From NCBI RefSeq assembly GCF_016629665.1, contig NZ_JAEPRQ010000003.1:473043-537042 (forward strand): a stretch of 64,000 nucleotides of DNA, read 5' to 3'. Shown piece after piece: positions 53,947 through 64,000 of this stretch. The notes below the pieces were generated by a model. That model was given only the letters and a program-made list of their open reading frames with translations. It made no database searches and was not told the origin of the DNA. This stretch comes from Paracoccus caeni. GTDB lineage: Bacteria > Pseudomonadota > Alphaproteobacteria > Rhodobacterales > Rhodobacteraceae. Within the stretch, counting starts at the first letter, position 1; the number at the start of each line of letters is the position of its first letter. The position numbers were made by a program, and so were the translations under genes.

Positions 53947-55440
53947 GTGAATGACTTGAGCCAGGACACGAAAACGCTGTCGCAACTGGGGCTGAGGGCG
54001 CGCGACAGCCGCGACCCGCAGATCACCGGCCTGTCGCTGGACAGCCGGACGGTGAAACCGGGCCATCTCTTCGCGGCGCTGCCCGGCTCTGCGGTGCATG
54101 GCGCCGAGTTCATCCCCTATGCGCTGCGCATGGATGCGGGCGCGGTGCTGACCGACCGCGCGGGTGCTGAAATGGCTGCCGAGGCGTTGGCCGGATGGGA
54201 TGGCGCGCTGGTCGTGGCCGAGGATCCCCGCGCCGCCTTTGCCGGGGCCGCCGCCCTGTGGTTCGAGGCGCAGCCCGAAATCGTGGTCGCCGTCACCGGC
54301 ACCTCTGGCAAGACCAGCGTGGCAACCTTCACCCGCCAGATCTGGCATCGGCTGGGCCTGAAGGCGATCAGTCTTGGCACGATGGGGGTCGAGGGCGATT
54401 TCCACGCCAAGCTGGCCCATACCACGCCCGACCCCCTGACCCTGCACCGCATCCTGTCCGAGGCCGCCGCCGAGGGCGTCACCCATGCCGCGATGGAGGC
54501 ATCAAGCCACGGCCTTGACCAGCGCCGTCTTGACGGCGTGCGGATCGAGGCGGGCGCCTTCACCAATTTCAGTCAGGACCATCTGGATTACCACGCGGGC
54601 TTTGACGAATATTTCGCGGCCAAGGCGCTGCTTTTCAACCATATCCTTGAAGAGGGGGCGTCCGCTGTCATCAATACCGACAGCGAACGGGGCCGCCAGA
54701 TGGCCGATATCGCCACGGATCGCGGACTGGCCGTCACCACCGTCGGGCAGAACGAAAACGCCATGCTGCGGATTCTGGGACAGCGTTACGATGCCACCGG
54801 GCAGGATCTGCGTTTCTCGATCATGGGTCGGCCCTATATGATCCGGCTGGGCCTGATCGGCGGGTTTCAGGCGGAAAACGTGCTGCTGGCGGCGGGTCTG
54901 GTCATGGCCGCCGGATCGCCTGCCGAAGAGGTTCTGGAATCGCTGCCGCAGTTGGAAACCGTGCGTGGCCGGATGCAGCTTGTCGCGCAACGCGAAAACG
55001 GTGCAGCGGTCTTTGTCGATTACGCCCACAAGCCCGGCGCGGTCGTGGCGGCGCTGCAATCGCTGCGTCCGCATGTGATGGGCCGGATCGTCTGCGTCAT
55101 TGGCGCAGGCGGCGACCGTGATCGCGGCAAACGTCCTCTGATGGGACAGGCGGCGCGTGACTATGCCGATGTGGTCATCGTCACCGACGACAATCCCCGC
55201 ACCGAAGACCCGGCCCTGATCCGCGCCGCCGTTCTGGAAGGCGCTGGCCCCGAGGCAACCGAGGTCGCCGACCGGGCCGAGGCGATCCTGCGCGGCGTCG
55301 ATGCCCTGCAACCGGGTGACGCGCTGCTGATCTGCGGCAAGGGACACGAGACCGGCCAGATCATCGGACAGGATGTCTATCCCTTCGACGACGCCGAACA
55401 AGCCTCGGTCGCCGTCGCCGCTCTGGACGGCAAGATATGA
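53947..55440 (+). CDS. murE: UDP-MurNAc-tripeptide synthetase (meso-DAP adding)
   Basis: The 497-residue Mur ligase has the ATP loop TGTSGKTS and the DNPRTEDP motif, whose arginine selects meso-diaminopimelate. It adds the third residue of the peptidoglycan stem. The start is GTG at 53947, three bases after ftsI, with a weak ribosome binding site, so coupling is likely. It overlaps murF by four bases (ATGA). Confidence 0.96.
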   Translation: MNDLSQDTKTLSQLGLRARDSRDPQITGLSLDSRTVKPGHLFAALPGSAVHGAEFIPYALRMDAGAVLTDRAGAEMAAEALAGWDGALVVAEDPRAAFAGAAALWFEAQPEIVVAVTGTSGKTSVATFTRQIWHRLGLKAISLGTMGVEGDFHAKLAHTTPDPLTLHRILSEAAAEGVTHAAMEASSHGLDQRRLDGVRIEAGAFTNFSQDHLDYHAGFDEYFAAKALLFNHILEEGASAVINTDSERGRQMADIATDRGLAVTTVGQNENAMLRILGQRYDATGQDLRFSIMGRPYMIRLGLIGGFQAENVLLAAGLVMAAGSPAEEVLESLPQLETVRGRMQLVAQRENGAAVFVDYAHKPGAVVAALQSLRPHVMGRIVCVIGAGGDRDRGKRPLMGQAARDYADVVIVTDDNPRTEDPALIRAAVLEGAGPEATEVADRAEAILRGVDALQPGDALLICGKGHETGQIIGQDVYPFDDAEQASVAVAALDGKI

Positions 55441-56807
55441 GCCTCTGGACCGCCGAAGAAGCCGCCGCCGCGACAGGTGGCCGGGCGCAGGGCGACTGGA
55501 TCGCCTCGGGCGTTTCCATCGACACCCGCACCATTCAGCGCGGCGATCTGTTCGTGGCGCTGACCGATCTTCGCGACGGCCATGATTTCGTGGCACAGGC
55601 GCTGGACAAGGGTGCCGCCGCCGCTTTGGTCAGCCGCATCCCCGAAGGCGTCCCGGCCAGCGCGCCCCTGCTGATCGTTCCCGATGTGCTGAAAGCGCTT
55701 GAGGCGCTTGGCCGGGCAGGGCGCAAACGCATGGGCGGCAAGGTGATCGCCATCACCGGATCGGTCGGTAAGACCTCGACCAAGGAAATGGCCCGCGTGG
55801 CCTTGGCAGGCCAAGGCCGCATTCACGCCGCCGAAGCCAGCTACAACAACCACTGGGGCGTGCCGCTGACATTGGCCCGCATGCCCCGCCACAGCGATTT
55901 CGCCATCATCGAGATCGGCATGAACCATCCGGGCGAGATCGCCCCCCTGTCGCGCCTGTCCCGCCCGCATGTGGCGCTGATTACCACCGTTGCCGCCGCC
56001 CACCTTGAGGCTTTCGAGTCAATCGACGGCATCGCCCGCGAAAAAGGTGCGATCTTCGAGGGGTTGGAGCCGATCGGCACCGCCATCATCCCCGAAGACC
56101 TGCCCGTCACCCGCATCCTGCGCGACTGTGCCGATGAATCCGGCGCGCTGGTCGTGGGCTTCGGCACCAATGGGATGGCCAAACTGGTGCAATCGAAGAT
56201 CGAGAACGCCCGCCTGAAATGCCGCGCCCGTATCTCTGGCGAGACGGTGGATTTCACTTTGAACACCACCGGCACCCATTTCGCACTGAACGCGGTCGGC
56301 GTCCTCGCCGCCCTCGCCGCCGCCGGGGCCGATGTGAAAGAGGCAGGCAAGCGTCTCTCTGACTGGCAGCCCCCCAAAGGTCGTGGCGCGGTCGAAGAAC
56401 TGGGCGCCATCCGCCTGATCGACGACGCATTCAACGCCAACCCCGCCTCTCTCTCTGCTGGCCTCGCCACGCTCGCGGGCCTCGAAGGCGGTCGCCGCGT
56501 GGCGATCCTTGGCGATATGCTGGAACTCGGCCCCGATGAGATCGCGCTGCACCGCGCCATCGCCGACGATCCTTCGATGGCTTCCGTCGATCTGATCCAC
56601 CTCGCCGGCCCCCGGATGCGCCATCTCTACGACCTGCTGCCGACCGCGCGGCGCGGCGCATGGTCCGAGACTGCCGCCGAACTGGCCGCGCAAGCCACCG
56701 ATCTGGTGCAACCCGGCGATATCGTGCTGGTGAAAGGGTCGAAATCCTCGAAGATTTCGACCGTGGTTGACGCCTTGCGCAAATCGGCGCAGACGCCCTC
56801 GACCTGA
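55437..56807 (+). CDS. murF: UDP-MurNAc-pentapeptide synthetase
   Basis: The 456-residue Mur ligase adds D-Ala-D-Ala. It has the ATP loop [24 protein letters not shown] and [10 protein letters not shown], which are MurF-specific, and a C-terminal domain with [15 protein letters not shown]. Its ATG overlaps the murE stop. Confidence 0.96.
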   Translation: MSLWTAEEAAAATGGRAQGDWIASGVSIDTRTIQRGDLFVALTDLRDGHDFVAQALDKGAAAALVSRIPEGVPASAPLLIVPDVLKALEALGRAGRKRMGGKVIAITGSVGKTSTKEMARVALAGQGRIHAAEASYNNHWGVPLTLARMPRHSDFAIIEIGMNHPGEIAPLSRLSRPHVALITTVAAAHLEAFESIDGIAREKGAIFEGLEPIGTAIIPEDLPVTRILRDCADESGALVVGFGTNGMAKLVQSKIENARLKCRARISGETVDFTLNTTGTHFALNAVGVLAALAAAGADVKEAGKRLSDWQPPKGRGAVEELGAIRLIDDAFNANPASLSAGLATLAGLEGGRRVAILGDMLELGPDEIALHRAIADDPSMASVDLIHLAGPRMRHLYDLLPTARRGAWSETAAELAAQATDLVQPGDIVLVKGSKSSKISTVVDALRKSAQTPST

Positions 56808-56823
56808 GAAGGAAGGAACACGA

Positions 56824-57906
<1,083 letters not shown>

Positions 57907-57915
57907 CAGCGATTG

Positions 57916-57970
57916 CGCTTCTTCTTCATCCAAATATCCTCGGGGGTCCGGGGGCAGACAGCCCCCGGCG
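57916..57970 (-). repeat. Dispersed intergenic palindromic repeat, copy 2
   Basis: It lies in the mraY-murD gap. It shows the same element as at 9934-9986 but inverted: the CTTCTTCAT-CCAAATATCC block, then hairpin CCGGGGGC-AGACA-GCCCCCGG at 57948-57968. Hairpin arms are identical and loops differ. Confidence 0.65.
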
Positions 57971-57986
57971 TTGAAAGGCACCTGAT

Positions 57987-59381
57987 ATGATCCCGGTCGT
58001 CGGCGTCGAAGATCAAACCATCGCGGTCCTCGGGCTTGGCCGCTCGGGCAAGGCCACCGCCGCAGCGCTTGCGGCAGGCGGGGCGAATGTCATCGCATGG
58101 GATGACGGCAACGACACCCGCGAAGCCGCTGCTGCCGACGGCCTGCAAATCGTCGATCTGACCAAGGATGCCAACTGGCACGGCGTCACCACACTGATCA
58201 CCTCGCCCGGCATTCCGCATCTTTATCCCAAACCCCACCCGATCATCGCCAAAGCCTATGAGCTTGGCATCCCCGTCGATAACGATATCGGGCTGTTCTT
58301 CCGCAGCTATGCCACCGCTGGCTGGGACGAATTCGACCGCGCCCCCCGTGTGATTGCCGTCACCGGCTCGAACGGCAAATCCACCACCACGGCGCTGATC
58401 CACCATATTCTGCAAGAGACCGGCCGCCCCACCCAGATGGGCGGCAATATCGGCACCGGAGTCCTGTCGCTGGAACCCGCCGAGGATGGAGAGGTGGTGG
58501 TGCTGGAACTCTCCAGCTATCAGACCGACCTTGCCCGCGCGCTGACCCCCGATGTCGCCGTCTTCACCAATCTCTCGCCCGATCACCTTGATCGTCATGC
58601 GGGGCTTGGCGGTTATTTCGCCGCCAAACGTCGGCTGTTTGCCGAAGGCGGCCCCGACCGCGCGGTGATCGGCGTCGATGAGCCAGAGGGTCTTTATCTC
58701 GCCGGCCAGATGTCGATGTCGCCCGCCGATGACCGGGTGATCCGCGTCTCGTCGGGCCAGAAACTGGATCGCGCCGCATGGTCGGTCTTTGCGCGCAAGG
58801 GCTTTCTGTCCGAATATCGCAAGGGCCGTCAGGCGGCCTCGATCGATCTGCGCGGCATCACCGGCCTGCCCGGCGCGCATAACCATCAGAATGCCTGCGC
58901 CGCCTATGCCGCCTGCCGTGCCGTGGGCCTTGCGCCCCGCCAGATTGAGGCGGCGTTCCACAGCTTCACTGGTCTGCCGCATCGCAGCCAGACCGTGCGC
59001 GAACTGAACGGCGTCCGTTATGTGAACGATTCCAAGGCCACCAATATCGACGCGGCAGCCAAGGCGTTGCAGGCCTTCGACCGCATCCGCTGGATCGCCG
59101 GGGGCTTGGGCAAGGAAGGCGGCATCGCCGCGCTGCAACCACATCTGGACCGGGTGACCAAAGCCTATCTCATCGGCCATTCCGCCCGCGATTTCGCGCT
59201 GGAGATCGGCCAGACCGCTTACGAAGTGGTGGACACGATGGAAGCCGCCGTCGCCCGCGCCTCTGCCGAGGCGGAACCGGGCGATACGGTGCTTCTGGCC
59301 CCGGCAGCGGCCAGCTTCGACCAATACCCGAACTTCGAAAAACGTGGCGAGCATTTCACCGCGCTGGTCGAGGGTCTCTGA
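57987..59381 (+). CDS. murD: UDP-MurNAc-L-Ala:D-Glu ligase
   Basis: The 464-residue Mur ligase adds D-glutamate. It has an N-terminal Rossmann-like domain ([14 protein letters not shown]), ATP loop [33 protein letters not shown] and [12 protein letters not shown]. It is the last cell-wall gene of the cluster here; ftsW, murG and murC do not follow. Confidence 0.96.
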   Translation: MIPVVGVEDQTIAVLGLGRSGKATAAALAAGGANVIAWDDGNDTREAAAADGLQIVDLTKDANWHGVTTLITSPGIPHLYPKPHPIIAKAYELGIPVDNDIGLFFRSYATAGWDEFDRAPRVIAVTGSNGKSTTTALIHHILQETGRPTQMGGNIGTGVLSLEPAEDGEVVVLELSSYQTDLARALTPDVAVFTNLSPDHLDRHAGLGGYFAAKRRLFAEGGPDRAVIGVDEPEGLYLAGQMSMSPADDRVIRVSSGQKLDRAAWSVFARKGFLSEYRKGRQAASIDLRGITGLPGAHNHQNACAAYAACRAVGLAPRQIEAAFHSFTGLPHRSQTVRELNGVRYVNDSKATNIDAAAKALQAFDRIRWIAGGLGKEGGIAALQPHLDRVTKAYLIGHSARDFALEIGQTAYEVVDTMEAAVARASAEAEPGDTVLLAPAAASFDQYPNFEKRGEHFTALVEGL

Positions 59382-59433
59382 CCGCCCTCATTTTCGGCTG
59401 TGCGGTCTGTTCTGCCAAAAAGGGAACACGTCA

Positions 59434-60243
59434 ATGCGCATGTATCAGGTGGACGCGTTTACCGACCGGCTTTTCAAGGGCAATCCCGCGGCTGTTTTGA
59501 TCCTGCAAGATTGGCTGCCTGACGAATTGATGCTTGCGATCGCGCAAGAGAACAATCTCGCAGAAACCGCCTTTGCCAAGGTGCAGCCTGATGGAAGTTG
59601 GGCGCTACGATGGTTCACCCCTGCCTATGAGGTCGATTTCTGCGGCCACGCCACCTTGGCGACGGCACATATCCTGTTCACTACGACCGATGCGGTTTCG
59701 CCGATTATCTTTCATACCCGTGTCGGAGAGCTTGGTGTTTCCCGTTCCGAGGGCGGCTACCACCTCGATCTGCCCCGCCTGTCGCCCGAAGCTCTGGATG
59801 CATTGCCCGAAGACATCATCGGACTATTTACCCACCCGCCCGTCCATATCTTCCGCAATTTCGAGAACCTCTTTGCAGATCTGGGCAGCGCCGAGGCGGT
59901 TATCCAATTCGTTCCTGATTTCGCGGTGATTGGCAGGCTTGGCCCGATTGGTCTGGTGATTACCGGGCAGGAAGGACATGGCGCAAAGGCGGACTTCGTG
60001 TCGCGCTACTTCGCGCCCGGTGCCGGAATACCCGAGGACCCGGTCACCGGATCAATCCATGCGACGCTTGTGCCATATTGGGCTGCCCGGTTGGGTCGCC
60101 CAAAGCTTGTCGCCTATCAGGCATCCGCGCGTGGTGGATGGCTGGATTGCGAATTGACCGATGATCGGGTCGTTCTGGGGGGACATGCTGTGACCTTCAT
60201 GGAGGCCACGATATCCCTGCCTCCATCACGGACAGGGGCGTAG
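59434..60243 (+). CDS. PhzF family isomerase/epimerase
   Basis: The 269-residue two-domain protein starts MRMYQVDAFTDRLFKGNPAA, typical of PhzF. The catalytic glutamate is in NNLAETAF (about residue 45), with CGHATLATAH and EDPVTGSIHA forming the active site. Members isomerise small acids or act in secondary metabolism; the substrate is unknown. AAGGGAA lies upstream of the ATG. It overlaps the convergent next gene by 18 bases. Confidence 0.88.
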   Translation: MRMYQVDAFTDRLFKGNPAAVLILQDWLPDELMLAIAQENNLAETAFAKVQPDGSWALRWFTPAYEVDFCGHATLATAHILFTTTDAVSPIIFHTRVGELGVSRSEGGYHLDLPRLSPEALDALPEDIIGLFTHPPVHIFRNFENLFADLGSAEAVIQFVPDFAVIGRLGPIGLVITGQEGHGAKADFVSRYFAPGAGIPEDPVTGSIHATLVPYWAARLGRPKLVAYQASARGGWLDCELTDDRVVLGGHAVTFMEATISLPPSRTGA

Positions 60244-60870
60244 TTCTAATGTTTCGGGATCGGGATAGGTCGCTGCCATAACCAGATCGGCTTCGATCCT
60301 GACCCTTTCGATGATCTGATCGGTGATGTTTCCGGTCTCGGGGTCGATCCATTTCGGTGTCAGCCATTCCGAGGATCGCGTCGGATCGCCAATCACCGCG
60401 ACCTCTATCGGCTGCGGCGCAAAATCCCAGACCGTGTCGATCACCCAGTCTCGTCCCTCAATGCGGGGATTCGTTTGCGGAAGCCAGGCTGCCAGTTCCT
60501 CGGCTGTGCTATTGGCGCGGATTTCCGGCCAGATAAAGATCTGGCCCGGCTGACCGCCCATGCTGTCGATTTGAATTCTCGGGCGGTTCAACTCGTATTC
60601 GTTGAACTCCATCTGGACCGTGACCAGACCTTTACGCAAATCGCCAAGATAGCTGGTCGACACGAAGTTGCGGACAAGCGGCGCCGCGCAAAGCGCTTGC
60701 GGGTTGTCGGGCATGACCAGCGTGATCTCTTCCCGAAAGTCGCCGACCTCAAGCGTCTCGACGGTGCCGTCACTCAGGGTAAAGGCGATCCGCACCGTGC
60801 CGGAAGGCGCCTCGGCCCCGGCGGTTGTCGCGATCAACAGGGCGGATGCGATGATGGCAAAAGGTTTCAA
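60226..60870 (-). CDS. Secreted protein of unknown function
   Basis: The 214-residue protein has a clean signal peptide (MKPFAIIASALLIATTAGA). The mature part is rich in beta-type sequence with two cysteines, C61 in QALCAAP and one near the C-terminus (RPCP), perhaps a disulphide. No family is recognised. The upstream region holds a phased 11-bp repeat that may control it. Its 3' end overlaps the convergent phzF-like gene. Confidence 0.6.
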   Translation of the reverse strand: MKPFAIIASALLIATTAGAEAPSGTVRIAFTLSDGTVETLEVGDFREEITLVMPDNPQALCAAPLVRNFVSTSYLGDLRKGLVTVQMEFNEYELNRPRIQIDSMGGQPGQIFIWPEIRANSTAEELAAWLPQTNPRIEGRDWVIDTVWDFAPQPIEVAVIGDPTRSSEWLTPKWIDPETGNITDQIIERVRIEADLVMAATYPDPETLELRPCP

Positions 60871-60988
60871 GGCTGATCTCCGTCATAAAATAAAGAATAT
60901 AAAAATCTGTCCTGCGCTGCCGATCATAGGCGCCAGCTGCGATCAGAATGCCAGATAGCCCCCAAAAAATCGCCTCACGCAACACCCA

Positions 60989-61054
60989 CCGTGCGCAAGC
61001 TGTGTACGCCCTGTGTACATCCGGTGCATGCGCTGTGTACGGGTTGTGCAGCCA
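60989..61054. repeat. Phased 11-bp repeat, about six units
   Basis: CTGTGTAC recurs at 61000, 61011 and 61033. Related units CCGTGCGC (60989), CGGTGCAT (61022) and TTGTGCAG (61044) fill the intervening turns. All are spaced exactly 11 bases, so each unit faces the same side of the helix. It sits about 120 bases upstream of the secreted-protein gene. Confidence 0.7.
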
Positions 61055-61142
61055 ATTCCCCAGCATTCGCTTACCAAAACACCAACGCGGCTTCTTCGTT
61101 GCAAAAATACCGATTGCAACGCCCGCACCCTGTTGCGCCGCC

Positions 61143-61928
61143 TCAATTCCAGTTCGGCACCCGCTTCTCCAAAAACGCCGCGATCCCCTCATCGGTCTCG
61201 GCCAGCATCATGTTCTCACACATCACCCCGCCCGCGCTGTCATAGGCGTCGGCCAGACCAAGCCCACGCTGCGCCTGAAACGCCCGTTTTCCCAACCTGA
61301 CGGCGGCAGGCAGCTTTGCCGCGATCACCTCGGCCATCGCCATCGTCTCTTTCGCCAGTTCTTCGGCAGGGACGACCCGGTTGACCAACCCCAGTTCCCT
61401 AGCCCGTTCCGCACTGACAAACTCCCCCGTCACCAACATCTCGAACGCCGCCTTCGCCGGAACCGCGCGCGTCAGCGCCACCATCGGCGTCGAGCAGAAA
61501 AGCCCGATATTCACGCCGTTTACGCCGAATTTCACGCCCTCTGCAGCCACCGCCAGATCGCAAGAGGCGATAAGCTGACACCCCGCCGCCGTGGCGATGC
61601 CCTGCACCTCGGCAATGACTGGCTGGGGCAGGGCAGGGATCATCTGCATCATCACCGCGCAACGCCCAAACAGATCCTCAAACGCCCCGCGCCCGCCATC
61701 CTCAGCCTTCCGCGCTGCCTGCATCTGCCGCAAATCATGTCCTGCCGAAAACGCCTTTCCGGTTGCCGCAAGGATCACCACCCTAACCGCCCGGTCCTCG
61801 GCCACGGCCCGGAAAGCATCCGCCAGCGCCTCTATCATCTCCAGCGACAGGGCGTTGAACTTGTCCGGGTTATTCAGCACCAGCCGCGCCACATGCCCGC
61901 GATCCTCACGCAACACCAGCTTATCCAT
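61143..61928 (-). CDS. Enoyl-CoA hydratase/isomerase family protein
   Basis: The 261-residue crotonase-fold protein has the oxyanion-hole segments AFSAGHDLRQM and IATAAGCQLIASCDLA. The position usually held by the first catalytic glutamate (AAGC...) and the rest of the helix resemble the ECHDC3-type subgroup, which lacks at least one hydratase glutamate, so true hydratase activity is uncertain. GGGGAGATC precedes the ATG at 61926-61928; a longer reading is rejected. It is divergent from the thioesterase gene. Confidence 0.82.
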   Translation of the reverse strand: MDKLVLREDRGHVARLVLNNPDKFNALSLEMIEALADAFRAVAEDRAVRVVILAATGKAFSAGHDLRQMQAARKAEDGGRGAFEDLFGRCAVMMQMIPALPQPVIAEVQGIATAAGCQLIASCDLAVAAEGVKFGVNGVNIGLFCSTPMVALTRAVPAKAAFEMLVTGEFVSAERARELGLVNRVVPAEELAKETMAMAEVIAAKLPAAVRLGKRAFQAQRGLGLADAYDSAGGVMCENMMLAETDEGIAAFLEKRVPNWN

Positions 61929-61984
61929 CTTGATCTCCCCTCGGTTTGCAGGAAGCCTAAGCCGCAAGCGGGCAGGGGAAAAGC

Positions 61985-62407
61985 ATGGATATCGCAATGG
62001 ACGCAAAGGCGCTGAACGCCTTTCTTTCACAGGAATTCGAGCAGGTTGCGGGACAGTATCAGGTCGAACGCGCCGACGCCGCAGGTGTCACGATTCGCCT
62101 GAATGTCTCGTATGACCACCTGCGCCCCGGCGGCACTGTCAGCGGCCCGGCGATGTTTGCCCTTGCCGATGTCGCGATCTATTGCGCGATCCTGTCCCGC
62201 ATCGGCCCAGTCGCCTTGGCGGTCACGACGAACGCCTCAATCGACTTCATGCGCAAGCCGGAAGCGGGTCAGGATCTGCTGGCCGAGTGCCGTATCCTGA
62301 AGCTGGGGCGAGTGTTGGCCGTGGCCGAAGCGATGATTCACTCCGCAGGGGTGGACGAGCCGGTGGCTCGCTGTTCAATGACCTATTCGATTCCGCCGAA
62401 ACGGTAG
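61985..62407 (+). CDS. PaaI-type hotdog thioesterase
   Basis: The 140-residue hotdog-fold protein has RPGGTVSGPAMFALADVAIYCAI split over residues 47-70, the long helix with the catalytic-type Asp, then VTTNASIDFMRKP, which is typical of acyl-CoA thioesterases of the PaaI family. It may hydrolyse a stalled acyl-CoA; the divergent crotonase neighbour fits acyl-CoA metabolism. GGGGAAAAG precedes the ATG. Confidence 0.82.
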   Translation: MDIAMDAKALNAFLSQEFEQVAGQYQVERADAAGVTIRLNVSYDHLRPGGTVSGPAMFALADVAIYCAILSRIGPVALAVTTNASIDFMRKPEAGQDLLAECRILKLGRVLAVAEAMIHSAGVDEPVARCSMTYSIPPKR

Positions 62408-62490
62408 GTTTTCAGCATGCTGCGACACGGTAAATAGATACCTATTTTATATCATGCTGATTTTGCTTGGATAATTGGCCTGTCAGCCCC

Positions 62491-62519
62491 TTGACCTGTC
62501 GCGATGAATTCCCGATATA
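62491..62519 (+). promoter_or_regulatory. Promoter of rplM-rpsI
   Basis: TTGACC and GATATA are separated by 17 bases and end 41 bases upstream of the rplM start. This is a good sigma-70-type match. Confidence 0.7.
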
Positions 62520-62560
62520 CCGCCATCTCGAATTCACACACGACCCTGAAGGGACGACAG

Positions 62561-63025
62561 ATGAAAACCTATACCGCGAAACCGGCGGAGATCGAGAAGA
62601 AGTGGATCCTGATCGACGCCGAGGGCGTCGTTCTGGGCCGTCTTGCTACGATCGTCGCCAATCGCCTGCGCGGCAAGCACAAGCCGACATTCACCCCCCA
62701 CATGGACATGGGTGACAACGTCATCATCATCAATGCCGACAAGGTGCAGATGACCGGCAACAAACGCGATGACAAGAAATACTACTGGCACACCGGCCAC
62801 CCGGGCGGCATCAAGCACCGCACCGCACGTCAGGTGCTGGAAGGCGCCCACCCCGAGCGGGTGGTGATCAAGGCCGTCGAACGCATGATCAGCCGCAACA
62901 AGCTGGGCAAGCTGCAGATGACCCATCTGCGCGTCTATGCCGGTGCCGAGCATCCGCATGAGGCTCAGCAGCCCGAAGTTCTGGACGTTAAGGTCCTGAA
63001 CGCCAAGAACACCCGGAGCGCGTGA
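62561..63025 (+). CDS. rplM: 50S ribosomal protein uL13
   Basis: The 154-residue protein starts [19 protein letters not shown], the standard L13 N-terminus, and has [19 protein letters not shown] and [20 protein letters not shown] lies upstream of the ATG. It is first in the conserved rplM-rpsI pair. Confidence 0.97.
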   Translation: MKTYTAKPAEIEKKWILIDAEGVVLGRLATIVANRLRGKHKPTFTPHMDMGDNVIIINADKVQMTGNKRDDKKYYWHTGHPGGIKHRTARQVLEGAHPERVVIKAVERMISRNKLGKLQMTHLRVYAGAEHPHEAQQPEVLDVKVLNAKNTRSA

Positions 63026-63027
63026 TT

Positions 63028-63519
63028 ATGGCCGAAGACATCAAAACTCTCGACGATCTGAAGTCGGCCGTTTCGGGCAGCGACGCTGTTGTGGCCGAGG
63101 CTGCCGTCAAGCGCGACCCGCAGCGCGATGCGCAAGGCCGCTCCTACGCGACCGGCAAGCGTAAAGACGCTGTCGCCCGCGTTTGGGTGAAGCCCGGTTC
63201 GGGCAAAGTCATCGTGAACGGCAAAGACATCAACGAATACTTCGCCCGTCCGGTGCTGCAGATGATCCTGCGCCAGCCGTTCGACGTGGCAGGCGTTGCC
63301 GGTCAGTATGACGTTCAGGCGACCGTCAAAGGCGGCGGCCTTTCGGGTCAGGCCGGCGCGGTCAAGCATGGCATCAGCCAGGCTCTGCAACTGCACGAAC
63401 CTTCGCTGCGCGCAGCTCTGAAAGCCGCTGGCTTCCTGACCCGCGACTCGCGCGTGGTCGAGCGGAAGAAATACGGTAAGGCCAAAGCCCGCCGTTCGTT
63501 CCAGTTCTCGAAGCGCTGA
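63028..63519 (+). CDS. rpsI: 30S ribosomal protein uS9
   Basis: The 163-residue protein has an N-terminal extension of about 35 residues typical of alphaproteobacteria, then [20 protein letters not shown] and the C-terminal [16 protein letters not shown], which reaches the P-site tRNA. GGAG lies before ATG 63028, two bases after the rplM stop; a GTG at 63022 overlapping it is less likely. Confidence 0.97.
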   Translation: MAEDIKTLDDLKSAVSGSDAVVAEAAVKRDPQRDAQGRSYATGKRKDAVARVWVKPGSGKVIVNGKDINEYFARPVLQMILRQPFDVAGVAGQYDVQATVKGGGLSGQAGAVKHGISQALQLHEPSLRAALKAAGFLTRDSRVVERKKYGKAKARRSFQFSKR

Positions 63520-63545
63520 TACCGCTTCTTGCAGGACAACTATCG

Positions 63546-63571
63546 AAACGCGCCCCTCGGGGCGCGTTTTT
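63546..63571 (+). terminator. Terminator of rplM-rpsI
   Basis: AAACGCGCCC pairs with GGGCGCGTTT around a short CTCG loop, followed by further T residues. It lies 27 bases after the rpsI stop. Confidence 0.92.
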
Positions 63572-64000
63572 TCATTTTCGGGGCCGAATTCGGGGGGCGG
63601 GGACATCGGTGGCCTTCGCGGCATGCCGATTCCTCGGGCAGTCGCGGCGATTCTGCCTTGGGGCACGATAAATCGACCGCGATTCAGGCTCTCGATTCCC
63701 GATTCTCGTCACGATTCTGACGTGTTTAGCGGCTTTAATGGAGAAATCGGCAGAAGCGCGCACCGGAACGGTGATCGCAGCTTTCTGGCTTCATCCTGAA
63801 TTATTAAGTTAATTCAGTGTGTTGAGAGAATGTGGGGAGAAAGTCGTTTTTTCCTCTTGCACCCGTCGTCCCATCTTCATAAATACCGCTTCACCGAAGG
63901 CGGGAACGCAGACGGGGCGGACGGAAGCGCGGTGAGTGCGGAGGTTCGGAAGACAATCTGGGAATGACTGACCGGACGGTGCGTCGATGAAGTGGCGCCT
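63572..64000. other. Long non-coding right end of the window
   Basis: In 429 bases no credible protein gene is seen. It holds six GATTC sites between 63628 and 63717 and a strong promoter-like sequence at 63857-63885 reading out of the window. The G-rich transcript that would follow has no start codon with a ribosome binding site, so a structured RNA such as an rRNA operon leader is possible, but no rRNA sequence is present here. Confidence 0.45.
63857..63885 (+). promoter_or_regulatory. Strong sigma-70-type promoter near the window end
   Basis: TTGCAC and TAAATA are separated by exactly 17 bases, with an AT-rich upstream stretch (TTATTAAGTTAATTCA at about 63803, and GTTTTTTCC) like an UP element. 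Confidence 0.55.

Overview
The window reads as the chromosome of an alphaproteobacterium of the Rhodobacteraceae, most likely Paracoccus or a close relative. The evidence is the high-GC core genes, a crotonyl-CoA carboxylase/reductase beside ethylmalonyl-CoA mutase, a lipoyl domain on the pyruvate dehydrogenase E1 beta chain, a MipZ division ATPase, many GANTC sites, and two features known from Rhodobacter: a DUF1127 gene followed by cuckoo (CcsR-type) RNA hairpins, and a long leader ahead of mraZ.

Layout. 1-6.9 kb: tail of a serine-type amino acid transporter, gdhA, the divergent ccr/ecm pair of the ethylmalonyl-CoA pathway, and an acyltransferase. 7-14.9 kb: a translation and secretion block on the minus strand (rpmE, rplS, trmD, rimM, a 50-residue membrane protein, rpsP, aroQ, two GNAT genes, ffh), then a TonB-C-like protein and a divergent azoR/LysR pair. 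15.1-22.06 kb: an integrated element bounded by 23-bp direct repeats, one of which is the 3' end of tRNA-Asn(GUU). It carries a tyrosine integrase, a serine recombinase, a ribbon-helix-helix protein, small ORFs, a possible HUH endonuclease, and a two-gene Hachiman defence system (hamA-hamB). 22.1-27.7 kb: a metallo-hydrolase, a sensor kinase, lon, an HU-like gene and tRNA-Val(CAC). 27.7-30.9 kb: a second accessory patch of lower GC with two tandem paralogues of unknown function, degraded fragments, an 11-bp repeat and an SH3 lipoprotein.

31-44.4 kb, mostly minus strand: an RND efflux pump with its adaptor, mipZ, two EamA transporters, an AhpD-like protein, pdhA-pdhB-pdhC, an FtsB-like gene and rlmJ. 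44.4-45.3 kb is the most unusual stretch: a DUF1127 gene followed by about fourteen consecutive hairpins, each showing a CUCCUCC-type loop on the minus strand. This looks like a strongly expanded cuckoo-RNA locus; Rhodobacter sphaeroides has four. 45.6-49.6 kb: mrp, an AraC regulator with a divergent SDR gene, and a hydrolase.

49.9-59.4 kb holds the division and cell wall cluster mraZ-rsmH-ftsL-ftsI-murE-murF-mraY-murD, preceded by a structured leader with a terminator-like hairpin that resembles the UpsM small RNA. The cluster stops after murD and is followed by phzF-like, secreted-protein, enoyl-CoA hydratase and thioesterase genes, then rplM-rpsI. The last 480 bases have no protein gene, but contain a cluster of GATTC sites and a strong promoter-like sequence firing out of the window.
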